Assembly: GCA_964036275.1 (NCBI GenBank)
Contig: OZ038435.1
Span: forward strand, 11,447,634-11,511,633
Length of the DNA: 64,000 nucleotides
Direction of reading: 5' to 3'
DNA from: Litoditis marina
Lineage: Eukaryota > Nematoda > Chromadorea > Rhabditida > Rhabditidae
The notes beneath the pieces are model-generated. The model saw only the letters and a list, made by a program, of their open reading frames with translations. It was not told the origin of the DNA and did not search any database. Every line of letters begins with the position of its first letter. Position 1 is the first letter of the stretch. Both the position numbers and the translations under genes were made by a program. Shown piece after piece: positions 20,699 to 30,412 of the stretch.

Positions 20699-23293
20699 AT
20701 GGTTAGTTTGTTTGTGTTTGCTAGGAAGTATATCACAAAAGTGATCAGAATGTCAAAAGCAAGAAATAAATGTACCAACCTTTTGTCAGCAATCTGGCTT
20801 CTTATATCGTATCCGTTTTTGAAAAGCTTTCCAAAGATAGTTGGGGAATGGGTATTGTAATCAATATAGATGGAAATTTTTAACCTTTTAATTACGAATG
20901 GATCAAAAGGAACATTTCCCTTTTTTCTGATCTGTCTGTGTTGAATTATACTTCAATATACTATAACTTTTAATAAGAAAATATCACCTAAACGGTAATT
21001 TTTTATCCAGAAATAAAAGTTGACAATGTTCTCATTATTGCTACTGCAGCATAAGCATTAGGGTTGTCAATCGAGTTTGGGAAAGTTTCGAGTTTGGAAA
21101 ATTTCGAGTTTTGGGAAATTTTCGAGTCGAGTCTCGAGTTCGACTTTAACAACTCTGATAAACATGTTGCAGGTGTCAATAAGGATTTCTTTCTTTTTGA
21201 GAAGGTGACGTTTTATTTGTCCCTTTTTTCCAGAGTGCCAGCCTCCAGATATGTGCTATTCCCGAGGATTTGAAACAGAAATTGCGGGAGTTCCGTTTCT
21301 CGAAAAGTCCCTCCATGAACGTACTCATAGGTGGGTAATTCTTCTCGTATTGATTGGTGTGGGAAAATGACTGCGCAAATGAACACGTGAATAAAAACGT
21401 GAGACGTGTTGGCTACACAAAATAAATCAAGGTTTATGAGACGTAAAATTCATAAGAAAGTTTGGGCTTGAAGTTATAATTGCATAGAACATTGTTGTTC
21501 TGAATATCTACTCTTTTTTTTCAGTGAAAATCGACAAGGAAAGTCAGGAGTTGAGAATCGACGAATATCTGGAGGTTAGGAAGAGTTTCTATTCCCCCCT
21601 CTCTCTCTTTCGCCCCCCCCCCCCCCCTATCTATTGACTCCCTCTTTTTAACACTGTCTCCTCTCTCTCCTCTCTCTCCTCTCTCAATCTTCCTCCCTCT
21701 CCTCTCTTTCTCTCTCTCCTTTCTGTCTCTTCTTTCTCTTTTTTCTCTCTCTCTCTTACTTACCCTCTCTCTCTCTACCTCTCTCTATTCCCTTCTTCCA
21801 GGATTGTGACCTAGAGGCAGTCCACGACGAATTGCCCCAACAGCAGCCCCGTTTCATCCTCATCAGCTACAGTAGGAAACACGCGGACGGCCGCGTCTCC
21901 TACCCAATGTGTCTCGTATTCTACAGTCCCTCCGGTAGGTCAAATATCCTCTAAGGTGGGACTATTGTACAAAACAAAATAGTTTGGTTTCGATGCATAT
22001 GCGTGAAATTTCGAGATTTCAGATGAGAAATGAGCAAGTTTAGCAATATTTCCTTCAGTGAGGACAACCCCATATTTGAGTAACGAAAAAGAAAAGAGAG
22101 TTCCATAAATTCTTTTTTCTTTTTCTCTCCAAAAGCTTTGTTGACAGCTCTATATAATGAGGGGTCAATAAGTGTTGGTCTTTAGGGTGTACACTGGACG
22201 AGAGCTACTAGTACAATGTGTTTAGAGTATAGAACATTAGTTTTTTGGTATTCCCTCTACCCTCAGGACATTTTCTTCTAAACAACTATAACATAAATTA
22301 TCCAAATTGCCTGAAGATAGAAGATTTTTGTGTGAAGTATATTTATTCCATTAAATTATAAGAAAAACTAGGAGATTGAAATTATTTTACAAAACCACGT
22401 TGCTTGTATAAACAAGCTGAACTAACTGTTGATATCGGGTTCTATAAAGAGAAAAGTCCGAAGGAGAGAGGATTGAAAAGAGGGAAAAGAGTGAGAGATA
22501 AATTTATTTGCACTGTGCAAATTCCTGATTTGACTATTACAAACATTAGTTATCTTGACCATTCGGGCAATTACCGATATATGTGTCAAACAGTATTATC
22601 GGAGGTCTTTCCAGGCTGCAGTCCGGAACATACGTTTATAAACGTTCGTTTAAAGAAGGACGATTATGGGATCCAATCGGAACGCTTCAGTCCTTCAAAC
22701 TGCAATACATTCTTCAATTGCAGTTTAAAGGACCGATGACGCGGGATTGGTCCACATAATCGTCCTTCTTTAAATGAAGAACATGTTTGCAGGTTGCAGT
22801 CCGGAACAGCAGATGATGTACGCCGGCAGCCGCAACACACTCGTCAAGGAGTGCGAACTTACCAAGGTGGGCGATTGGTTTTTTCTCAACGCCAAGTATT
22901 TTTACAACCTGTAGTACTGTCCATCGAATGGTTAACCCTGTTAGCAAGACGATAGAGCACCAAAATATTGTGATAGAGAAAAGTTAGCTTAATTTAAGTT
23001 CCGAGCCTCGTACAGTGGCCATCTTTTTTTTCGTGGTTGATAGTTCGATCTTTTTGAGCGTATTACGGACACTGTTGAGTTCGCTGATCAAACTACAATT
23101 TCGGTAATCTTAAATGCAATTTAACAGTACTGGACGACGGTGATTTAACCAAATAGTTTGTGTAACGGTAAAGTAACGGGTTCAAACTACAAACCCAGCG
23201 AGTTTAACCATTGAGTATTGACTTTCCTTCCAGAATTTCGAAGTGCGTGACGTGGACGAATTGACACAGGAATACATCGACTCGAAAGTGTGA
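20699..23293 (+). CDS. Glia maturation factor (ADF-H family), 6 exons
   Basis: GMF binds the Arp2/3 complex, severs actin branches and blocks new branching. Exons: 20699-20701 (ATG only), 21234-21330, 21525-21574, 21802-21934, 22793-22866, 23234-23293. They join in frame to 138 aa; the human proteins have 142. The single ADF-homology domain covers the whole protein. Family hallmarks are the N-terminal [20 protein letters not shown], then the block around [31 protein letters not shown] and the C-terminal acidic helix ending in DSKV. The start exon holding just the ATG was chosen because ATG is followed at once by a GTTAGT donor and exon 2 continues exactly like the family's second residue. A MITE sits 16 bp upstream of the exon 5 acceptor region, and a copy of the exon 5 start lies on the far side of it. 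Confidence 0.94.
21070..21170. repeat. TTTCGAGTT-repeat tract in GMF intron 1
   Basis: Irregular repeats of TTTCGAGTT/TCGAGT end in GAGTTCGACTTTAACAAC. A longer relative, 37040-37250, opens and closes with the same flanks, so this is a dispersed element rather than a local expansion. Confidence 0.75.
21590..21800. repeat. Pyrimidine-rich low-complexity tract in GMF intron 3
   Basis: A CT-rich stretch with an internal poly-C run fills most of the intron and merges with the acceptor before exon 4. Confidence 0.9.
22612..22633 (+). repeat. Echo of the 5' edge of GMF exon 5
   Basis: CCAG then GCTGCAGTCCGGAACA copies the true acceptor and exon start at 22790-22808 with one change. The reading phase is kept (Cys-Ser-Pro-Glu), so it could have been spliced in frame. 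The MITE 22649-22774 lies between echo and exon. Confidence 0.85.
22649..22774. mobile_element. MITE of the TTTAAAGAAGGACGATTATG family, beside GMF exon 5
   Basis: A 126-bp copy with near-perfect termini: TTTAAAGAAGGACGATTATG on the left and its reverse complement CATAATCGTCCTTCTTTAAA on the right. Best preserved of the family here, implying recent insertion. Confidence 0.92.
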
Positions 23294-23521
23294 GGAATAA
23301 GAAAATCCCCAGAGTTTTGTATATAAAATGACTTATTCATTCTTCAATCTATTGAGATTTAATTTAATTTCATAAATTGTCAATTTAATGCTATCAGTTG
23401 TTTCACTTAACACATTCAAGTTTGCAGGTTGTATGTTCGCCTTATTCAGCTGAGTAAAGTTTGTAAAAGTATTTTATTTCGCCACAGAAGAACAATTTAC
23501 ACAAAAGTGAATACAGAGTAC

Positions 23522-23527
23522 TTTATT
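23522..23527 (-). terminator. Likely polyadenylation signal of the minus-strand gene
   Basis: AATAAA on the minus strand, 86-91 bp past the stop codon of the 164-aa gene. Confidence 0.5.
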
Positions 23528-23612
23528 TATCAACAGGTTTCAATCACATTCTACAAAAAAGTCATAATTTGTTTACTATTATTGTTTTTCCTAGATTTTG
23601 ATCGAGAAACGG

Positions 23613-26562
23613 CTATTTTCTGCGTTTTTTTGGCCCTTCTTCCTCTACGATACTCGTCACGTAACGCCGCCCGGACTCCTTCATACGCTCACAAATGAAC
23701 TGCTTGAAGCTGAAAACAAACACAAATACATTATAAACTTTCAGGCTTACCGAATAATAAACTAGTTTAGCTTGTTTTATTCCTACATGAATTACGTTCT
23801 GGATACTGGGTACTTCATACTAGAGAGAAGTAGTGATAACGAAAGATAAGAGAAACAGTGAGAGCTCTCTTTGAACAAACGGTAGTTTTTTGGACGTGGT
23901 GCATTCCTGCTGTGCGTGCTTCGGGTTACAACTCAAAACGGAAAACAACTGATAACTTTTCTAATAATCAAAAAAACTAAAGTTTTCCGAGTGTTGTCGC
24001 GCTGATGGTTACACGTAAAATCGCGTACATTTTGTGTTGGAGAAATGTGCTAAACTTTGTACTGATTGTATGTGAGCAGTTTTTCTATTCAAAAACGAGC
24101 TCACCTAGTTCTCCTGACATTGATTGCCTCCATTTCTGCCCTTCTCTGTACTTTCAGCGCTTGTCGAAGCATAGTGCCACGAATACGCTCCAGGTATTCG
24201 GGACCTCCAAATAACAATAATCAGAGAAAGTGTACACGGCCAATTCACCGGAGAACCGGGTACTTCCCTAACCGAATCGCGAACCAGTCACTGGAAAACC
24301 GAACCGACCGAACCGCCGTTCGGAACCGACCGGTTCTCCAGTGAATGCTTCGAACCGAACCGGGATCCACTCATTTTACCCTGTATACGACTTTCTCGTT
24401 TAATTCATGGTTAATGTCGGTTCGGTTCGAGGCATTCACTGGAGAACCGGTCGGCTTGAAAGTCGGTTCGGTTCGGTCTGTTCGGTTCTCCAGTGACCGG
24501 TTCGCGGTTTGGTTTGGGAAGGACCCGGTTCTCCAGTAAATTTTCCCGGCCGTACACATATTTCGCCTAAAGTAGGACGACTATGTGTGCACTGCAATAC
24601 ATTTCTTAATTGCAGTGTAAATGACCGATGCTTCAGGATTGGTCCACATAAGCGTCCTACTTAAAAAAGGGTGGTTTCAAGTTACCTTTCTACATAGAAA
24701 TAGAAAGAACAAGAAAAACAGAGAACCTTTTTTGATTTGAAATGTTTTGGACAGATGGTTTTTCTGGGGGAAAAATGTAGAACAGACTCTCACAGTCATA
24801 AAACTTAGTATGAATAACGAGTTGCATTTCACTTACTGGAAATGTCTGCTTTCGCTTCTTCCTCCTTCGGGGCCTGTAATGAGAAAAATTTGATGGGAAG
24901 ACCCATTTTTAATTACAGTTACTAGTTACTTGACAGACAATAAGGTTAATAAGAGCTCTTAAGTATCCAATTTTGTCCGATTTCAATACTTTGTTCATTT
25001 TCACAAAAGTTCATAGTAGTAAACGTGCAGATAACATTAAAACAATTGGAGAAAACCCAAAAACGGCATTATATCGAACTTTGACCTGGGAGTTTGAGCA
25101 GATTACTGTAGAAAGTCATAGATGGGTGGAACGAACTATACCTCGTCCGCTGCGTTCTTTTCCGCCAAGTAGATCATTATCGATTTGGAGGGAAGTTGGT
25201 GACAGTCGAGATATCTGTTCCTGGGGGGCATCTCCTTGGTAGGATCCTTCTTCGGGAGCACCTCCTTCTGAAAATAATAATAGTTATTATTATTCATAAG
25301 CAATGTTACAAACGCACAAGGTTCAAACTACAAAACGAAGATATTCGAGCCTGGTGAATGCAGTGACCGAACACCGAATGTTATAGTTTGATCTCGAAAC
25401 GAGCCATAGTTAAAGAAACCGTTCCGCTATAATTTGAGTTTCACGAAAAATTTAAAAAGCTCAAAAAAGATTCTTAATGTCTTCCCATAGACCACGGAAA
25501 AACTTTCTGATTGAAAATTTGTGAAATTTGCATAACATCAAGCAATAAAGAAGGGGACATGAACATTTTCACTATGACGCAACTTGACTTGTTTCATTTA
25601 CATCCAGATTTATTTTCATTTTTCAGTCCCTAATTGTATATTCGTATGTGATTGAGTGTTTTGAAATCATTTTCGCACTTCTATAGGCTATTTTGAGCAT
25701 ACCCCGTACGCAACTCCCCTATCGGTGTCATTACGTAAGCCGCTTTTCTGAGAAAACAAAGCAAGATAGGGATATAAAAGTATATATTTTTGATAATGGG
25801 TTTTTTATTTGCCATAGGGTCAGTTTGTTAACTCAAAAGTCAAAATTAAAGCGGGACGGATTCTTTAATCACTTTAGACCAAGAAGTCCCGGGATCGAAT
25901 AGTAGGACTATAGTGGGTGGTCGTATTTCTTCCGTTCCTGAGCCTTTTTTGAACAAGATTTTCAGTGGCTGTTTCACAAATATAACATGAATATAAGCAT
26001 TTGAAGTCCAACTTACCACCGTTTTATAGTTGAATCTCCATAGAAGATCATAGAAGATGCCGACAATGTGTGGAAAACAGGCGGCTGCGACGGTGGTCTG
26101 AAGGGAAAAAAGAGATAGTGGTAGCTGAAAGGACAGGTAAAAGAGTACGGTACTTTTGGCTAATTCAAACCCCCAAACGAAAGAAAAGCTGCTATGACTA
26201 ATACAAACTAATAGGAATTGAGTGAAGAGAGAAATTCGAAACGTGGTACGTTTGCCTCTACCCCAGAAGTAACCACTAGAACCAAGATACCTTCCTCCCG
26301 AGGCATCCTCAGTGGGGGGGGGGGGAGTTCAAAGTTAGTGGCCTCATGTTTTGCTTGGTGAGTGGCTGTGCTATTGAATCCTGCGTTTGGTTGCCTCTTT
26401 TCAGATCAACCTAGAAGCCGAAAAAAGTAGATGTACGAAAAATTAGTGATTCCTATATCGAGAACGAATTTATTCTAGAATAAATACAAAAAAAAATCAT
26501 AATATTACCTGGAAAAATAGTAGAATGACGAGCAGGAGAGTGTAGAAGTCTAAGACCAACAT
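23613..26562 (-). CDS. Small protein with one N-terminal membrane segment, unrecognised, 6 exons
   Basis: I do not recognise this gene. Exons in transcript order: 26509-26562, 26017-26097, 25142-25267, 24837-24873, 24105-24204, 23613-23709. They join in frame to 164 aa. The first 26 residues are strongly hydrophobic (LDFYTLLLVILLFFQ then TVAAACF) and look like a signal anchor. The middle is charged, with lysine-rich (KKDPTKE) and acidic (APKEEEAKAD) pieces. The C-terminal half is a likely basic helix (ERIRGTMLRQALKVQRRAE) and the protein ends in PKKRRK. Most donors are good (GTAAGT, GTAATA, GTGAGC), but exon 3 uses GTATAG at the edge of a mobile element and exon 5 has a poor acceptor (TTTGGAG). 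The third exon and the start are the least certain parts. It is convergent with GMF, 319 bp from stop to stop. Confidence 0.6.
24231..24557. mobile_element. Long near-palindrome (MITE) with GGTTCGGTTCGG-type arms
   Basis: The ends TGTACACGGCCAA (left) and CCCGGCCGTACA (right) are inverted, and the arms of about 130 bp are built from CCGAACCGACCG/GGAGAACCGGT units. It lies less than 30 bp upstream of the acceptor of exon 5 of the minus-strand gene. Confidence 0.9.
24566..24665. mobile_element. MITE of the TTTAAAGAAGGACGATTATG family, shortened
   Basis: The ends are CCTAAAGTAGGACGACTATG and CATAAGCGTCCTACTTAA. It is about 100 bp with the central part partly lost, inside intron 4 of the minus-strand gene next to a different palindrome. 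Confidence 0.8.
25000..25141 (-). mobile_element. Partial ~240-bp element (GTAATCTGC/TGGGTGGAAC family)
   Basis: It shares with 53225-53475, 53660-53910 and 55940-56185 the blocks GAGCAGATTACTGTAGA and GGGTGGAACGAACTATAC. Its outer end coincides exactly with the donor of exon 3 of the minus-strand gene (GTATAG on that strand). Confidence 0.7.
25412..25867. mobile_element. DNA transposon relic of about 455 bp, copy 1
   Basis: Terminal inverted repeats of about 17 bp (AAAGAAACCGTTCCGCT ... GCGGGACGGATTCTTT) are flanked by TA. A near-identical copy lies at 54878-55330. There is no transposase frame, so it is non-autonomous. The TA flank suggests a Tc1/mariner-type mobiliser. Confidence 0.85.
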
Positions 26563-26730
26563 CAGCGACCACTCCAAATGGGAAACAGAGTTGGAATGAA
26601 CGGGAAACTGGTTAGGAATACACGTGGAAACACGTTAAAACACGTTACCAACGAGTGAACGGGGAACCACGTAATGAATACAAAGTCTCCGTTTCGTGCA
26701 GTACACGCTTTGCAGAAGTTTTCGCTGCTG

Positions 26731-27350
26731 TGTTAGGCTACGTTCATCCTTTTTTACGCTGCATCTGGCTGCAATTGCAGTCGCTTTGCAACATTTTTGC
26801 AGTTGCTGCAAATTGCCGCTGCAGCCAGATGCACCGGTTTTTCATTTTCGGTTTCCTACCGGTTAATTATCGAAGTAACTGGAAAAACGATTACCAAAAA
26901 AACCGGTTACATACAGAATTCACCACAATTTCATTGACGACAACTGATGTTTTATCAAATTTGGCGCCAGCGCCCGGTGCCAACAGGATTTTTTTATTTT
27001 TAAACTAATAATCTCCTAGTCAACTGCTACTACATATTGGATTTTAATTATGGCACGCCTAAAATAGTGAAAAAAGATTGATAACGATAAAAAGTTCATA
27101 ACAAGGGTAACTACATTGTAGTGCAGTATGGTCATGTCAATACTGCAATTTACGTTGCAGTCAGCTTAAATTACGCTTAATTCAGCGTAAGAAACGCTGC
27201 AGCTGGCTTAAAAAAGTATGACCAACACAACTGCAGCGTATTTTTGCAGTTGCAGTCGACTGCATTGGCGTAAAAATCAATACGCGTATTTTCGACAAGA
27301 TTTACGCTGCGTCTAGCTGCAACTGCAAAAAGTATGAACGAAGCCTTAGT
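26731..27350. mobile_element. Inverted-repeat element of about 620 bp with a second element inside
   Basis: The outer ends TTAGGCTACGTTCAT and ATGAACGAAGCCTTAG pair. Next to them are paired stems rich in CTGCATCTGGCTGCAATTGCAG. A CCGGTT-rich unit ending in GAATTCACCAC (about 26832-26940) interrupts it and resembles 62953-63225. Confidence 0.8.
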
Positions 27351-28569
27351 GTTGAATTAGAGTTCTCGGAGTGGTTTTTCATGACTTTTTTCTTGATCTC
27401 TTGACTTTGAAATGACTTATATCTTCTTTACTCGGAACGCGCTCTGCTAATTACAAATTCGCGTTTGGTCGAAACTATATTGCAACAAATCTAGAGATAT
27501 AGTGTGCCCCGAAGAGACGTCAGACGACGAGAGGAAATATATATGACAGCCACGCTGTATAAACAGTAACTGTATAAACAGTAATTTACTGTTTTGCAAC
27601 AACGCTTGTTCTGAGAGTGGTTCTCAACTGTTTCATTAAAAAATAACCACATTCATCTAGAGGTGTAACAATAATAGCGATAGAAACATATTCATTCCAC
27701 AGAAGTGTAAGAACACAATAATGTTTATTATAAAACGTTTGTGAAGAAGTTGTGACATTCCTTAGCTACCCGTGTGTGTTGAAAAAGACAATAGAACGAG
27801 AACGGAGGTAAGTTAAATTTGGGAATCTAGAAAAACTGAAAATTGTGTGACTGAAATCATACGTTTTACGGCGAAATGTTTTGAATCGACATAAAAAAAT
27901 TTTTTCAACAAATAACGCCGACGTGAAAAGTGTGAATACAACCTGAGACAGAATTCTCGGTTGCTTGTGAAGTTTGTATAAGTTATTACATTTCTAGTAC
28001 GTATAACTGTGGCAATTCAACAGTTTCTAAAAGTAACCCCCCCCCCCCAGTTTTGCCATGTTCACGTCACGTTATCATGAGGACCTCGGGAACTACTCAG
28101 GGACTGATTATGTAGTTTGATCTCGAAACACCGTGAATCAAAATATTCGATCCAAAATAGACGGGATCAACTAGCTAGCCATCTTCAAATCTGCAGCAGA
28201 TAGAAGGGGAGAGAATTACCGTATAGGCTTGTTTTTCATTTTTAAAGAGCAAAACCTATTAGCTAGCCATCTTCAAATCTGCAGCAGATATATCCATATT
28301 GATTCAATAAAGTCGTATAAGAACCCAAGTTGTGAAAACTATTTGAAAACTATTACCGTTGCACACAGCAGAAATTGAGTTATACAGTACCCTTTTCATT
28401 TCTTTTGATAGTTGTGTCTTTTCTGTCGCCACAACATACAGTACACTGTTCAATGAGAGTCATGAGAGGGCGAAGAACACAGGAGACGCAGGCTGCGAGA
28501 CAGTCGGTCATGGACGAGTAGTATTTGGAGGAGATACTGAAAGGGCACAGTGGTGTAATGGATATGGTC

Positions 28570-28640
28570 ATAGACTACCAAACAGTGCAGCCTGGTTCGA
28601 GTCCTGCCTGAGTGGGCTGTTAAAAAACTTGTTAATACCG
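28570..28640 (+). other. tRNA-like sequence, probably not a functional tRNA
   Basis: An A-box-like GTGGTGTAATGG and a B box GGTTCGAGTCC lie at about tRNA spacing. The 5' and 3' ends do not form a convincing 7-bp acceptor stem. Likely a tRNA pseudogene or an element core. Confidence 0.5.
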
Positions 28641-29035
28641 TTTTACATTCGAAACATACTAACTACTATAGTGGCACGTGGCAAAGTGTGAATTGTAGTT
28701 TGATTAGACAACAGAAAACAGCGCTCGACTAACTCTCAAATGTTCCGCGATCAAACTACAAATACATCCGGACGAGACATGAATGACAGTTTGCTGCTTG
28801 GTTTTTCCGAGAATTTCTTTATTTTTCCAAATTTTCTGCATTGGAAGATTAGTAAAAAACAATAAACACTGGCCTATACTCATTGGTAAGAATCCCTACC
28901 TCTCTCTTTCCGATAACTGTTGATTGTTCCGTTTTTCCAATGGTAGATCACTTTTGACATCGAAAGTGATGAAAGTGTCCCCGTTTATAACTGGTTTCAA
29001 CGGACTACTCAGAGACGGGGCATCTGAATTATACT

Positions 29036-29165
29036 GGTAGTCAATCGCACAGTCACGTGAAACATGTTGAACACAGCAGAACTCGAAAACGTGCAATGAC
29101 AAAGTGCACGATTTCTTATTAGAATGCTAACTTTCGTGACTATTCAATTTACATCTGAATTATAG
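29036..29165. mobile_element. CACGTGA-ended MITE (~130 bp)
   Basis: The arms AGTCACGTGAAACATGTT and an inverted TTCGTGACTATTCAATT pair, with an internal CGTGCAATGACAAAGTGCACG stem. Same family: 30283-30412, 35010-35144, 54612-54745 and 59736-59862, with partial copies near 34313, 35855 and 48540. Confidence 0.85.
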
Positions 29166-29184
29166 GGAAGTGACCAAACGTCGG

Positions 29185-29255
29185 TTGTAGTTTGAGCTCG
29201 ATGTGATATACAATTCATGATTTTTAACCGAAAAGTAAAAGGATCAAACTACAAA
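29185..29255. mobile_element. GTAGTTTGATC palindromic mini-element
   Basis: The ends TTGTAGTTTGAGCTC and GATCAAACTACAAA are inverted. One of at least ten such 65-80 bp units scattered through the window, including 19964-20040, 28108-28173, 28692-28770 and 57604-57670. Confidence 0.75.
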
Positions 29256-30282
29256 TACAGCGGGATGCGACAAAACACCGTTTAAGCTGCAGTACTTTGG
29301 AAGGAGCGAACATTGTACACTATTCATTATGATTAACAAGAAATCAAATTTCAATTAGCATTTAACCAATTAGAGTTACCTTTGGTTGTTATAACTATAG
29401 TTGAGGTTGAATGAATTATTATGTAAGTTTTGGCAAAGTTTGATTATGATTTTGATATCACCTCGATAATACGTGAAAATGAAAAACACCATATTGCGTT
29501 TCATGTGAACCGCTGAATCTAAACAGCAAATAATCACGTGTTGTGTGTAATTTTTGGTCTAACAATAAATTCTTCAACTCAAATAAATGTGTCCGAAACA
29601 AATAATCAATACTCACACGTGTGGTCGGATTTGAACTTTTTACACGAATTGCAGTCCAATTTTCCGTCCGGAACATTCCAATTTCCCTCTGTTTTAGAGA
29701 AACGGTGGAGGGTGGACAGACCGTTCACAAACAGCCACTCTGTTACCTGAATTTATTTTGGAGTAGTTTTCGAATGAAAAAAAACTGGAGTTTTCCTAGA
29801 AACTAGTTTTCTACATTAACTTTTTTTCATCATTGAAACACTTCTTTAAACGAGTGAGTGAGTTATTATCAAACTTTCGAATCAACCCACAGATATCACG
29901 ATTAGACATATGGGTTTGAGAAAATATGTGTTTGTAGTCCGATCCCGGGCTTCTGGATCGAATGAAAAATTGTGGCGTATATATCGAGATCAAAGTACAA
30001 AGAAGGTTTTATCTTTCATAGGCGGTCTGAGCAAGATTCACCCTGCATCTAGCTGAGACCACACAAAAAAGTGGCCTTAAAATGATACCAATTCACTCAA
30101 ACAATATAAATTATGATGAAAATATCTCGGATCCCACCTTAGTTCTCAAAGAAGTGACTTCCATTTGGTGCAATTCCGGGGTCAGCTCTGGTTTCAAGGA
30201 AGACAACAGGGAAATTAGCTCATCCCGGGAGAGCGCAAACAGGTTCGACATCTTTCCATACAAAACAGTGGAAGGAAGCTGG

Positions 30283-30412
30283 GATATTCATCGTAAAGTT
30301 AGCATTCTAACGAAGAATGGTGCGATTTGTTATTGCACGTTTTTGAGTTCTGCTGTGTTTGACATGTTTCACGTGACTGTTCAATTGACTAACAGTATAG
30401 TAGAAAGAAGCT
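30283..30412. mobile_element. CACGTGA-ended MITE (~130 bp)
   Basis: It lies in the opposite orientation to 29036-29165: it begins AAAGTTAGCATTCTAACG and ends CACGTGACTGTTCAATTG. Confidence 0.85.

Noticed and set aside
28570..28640. A functional tRNA gene
   Set aside because: It has internal promoter boxes only; no clean cloverleaf can be drawn.
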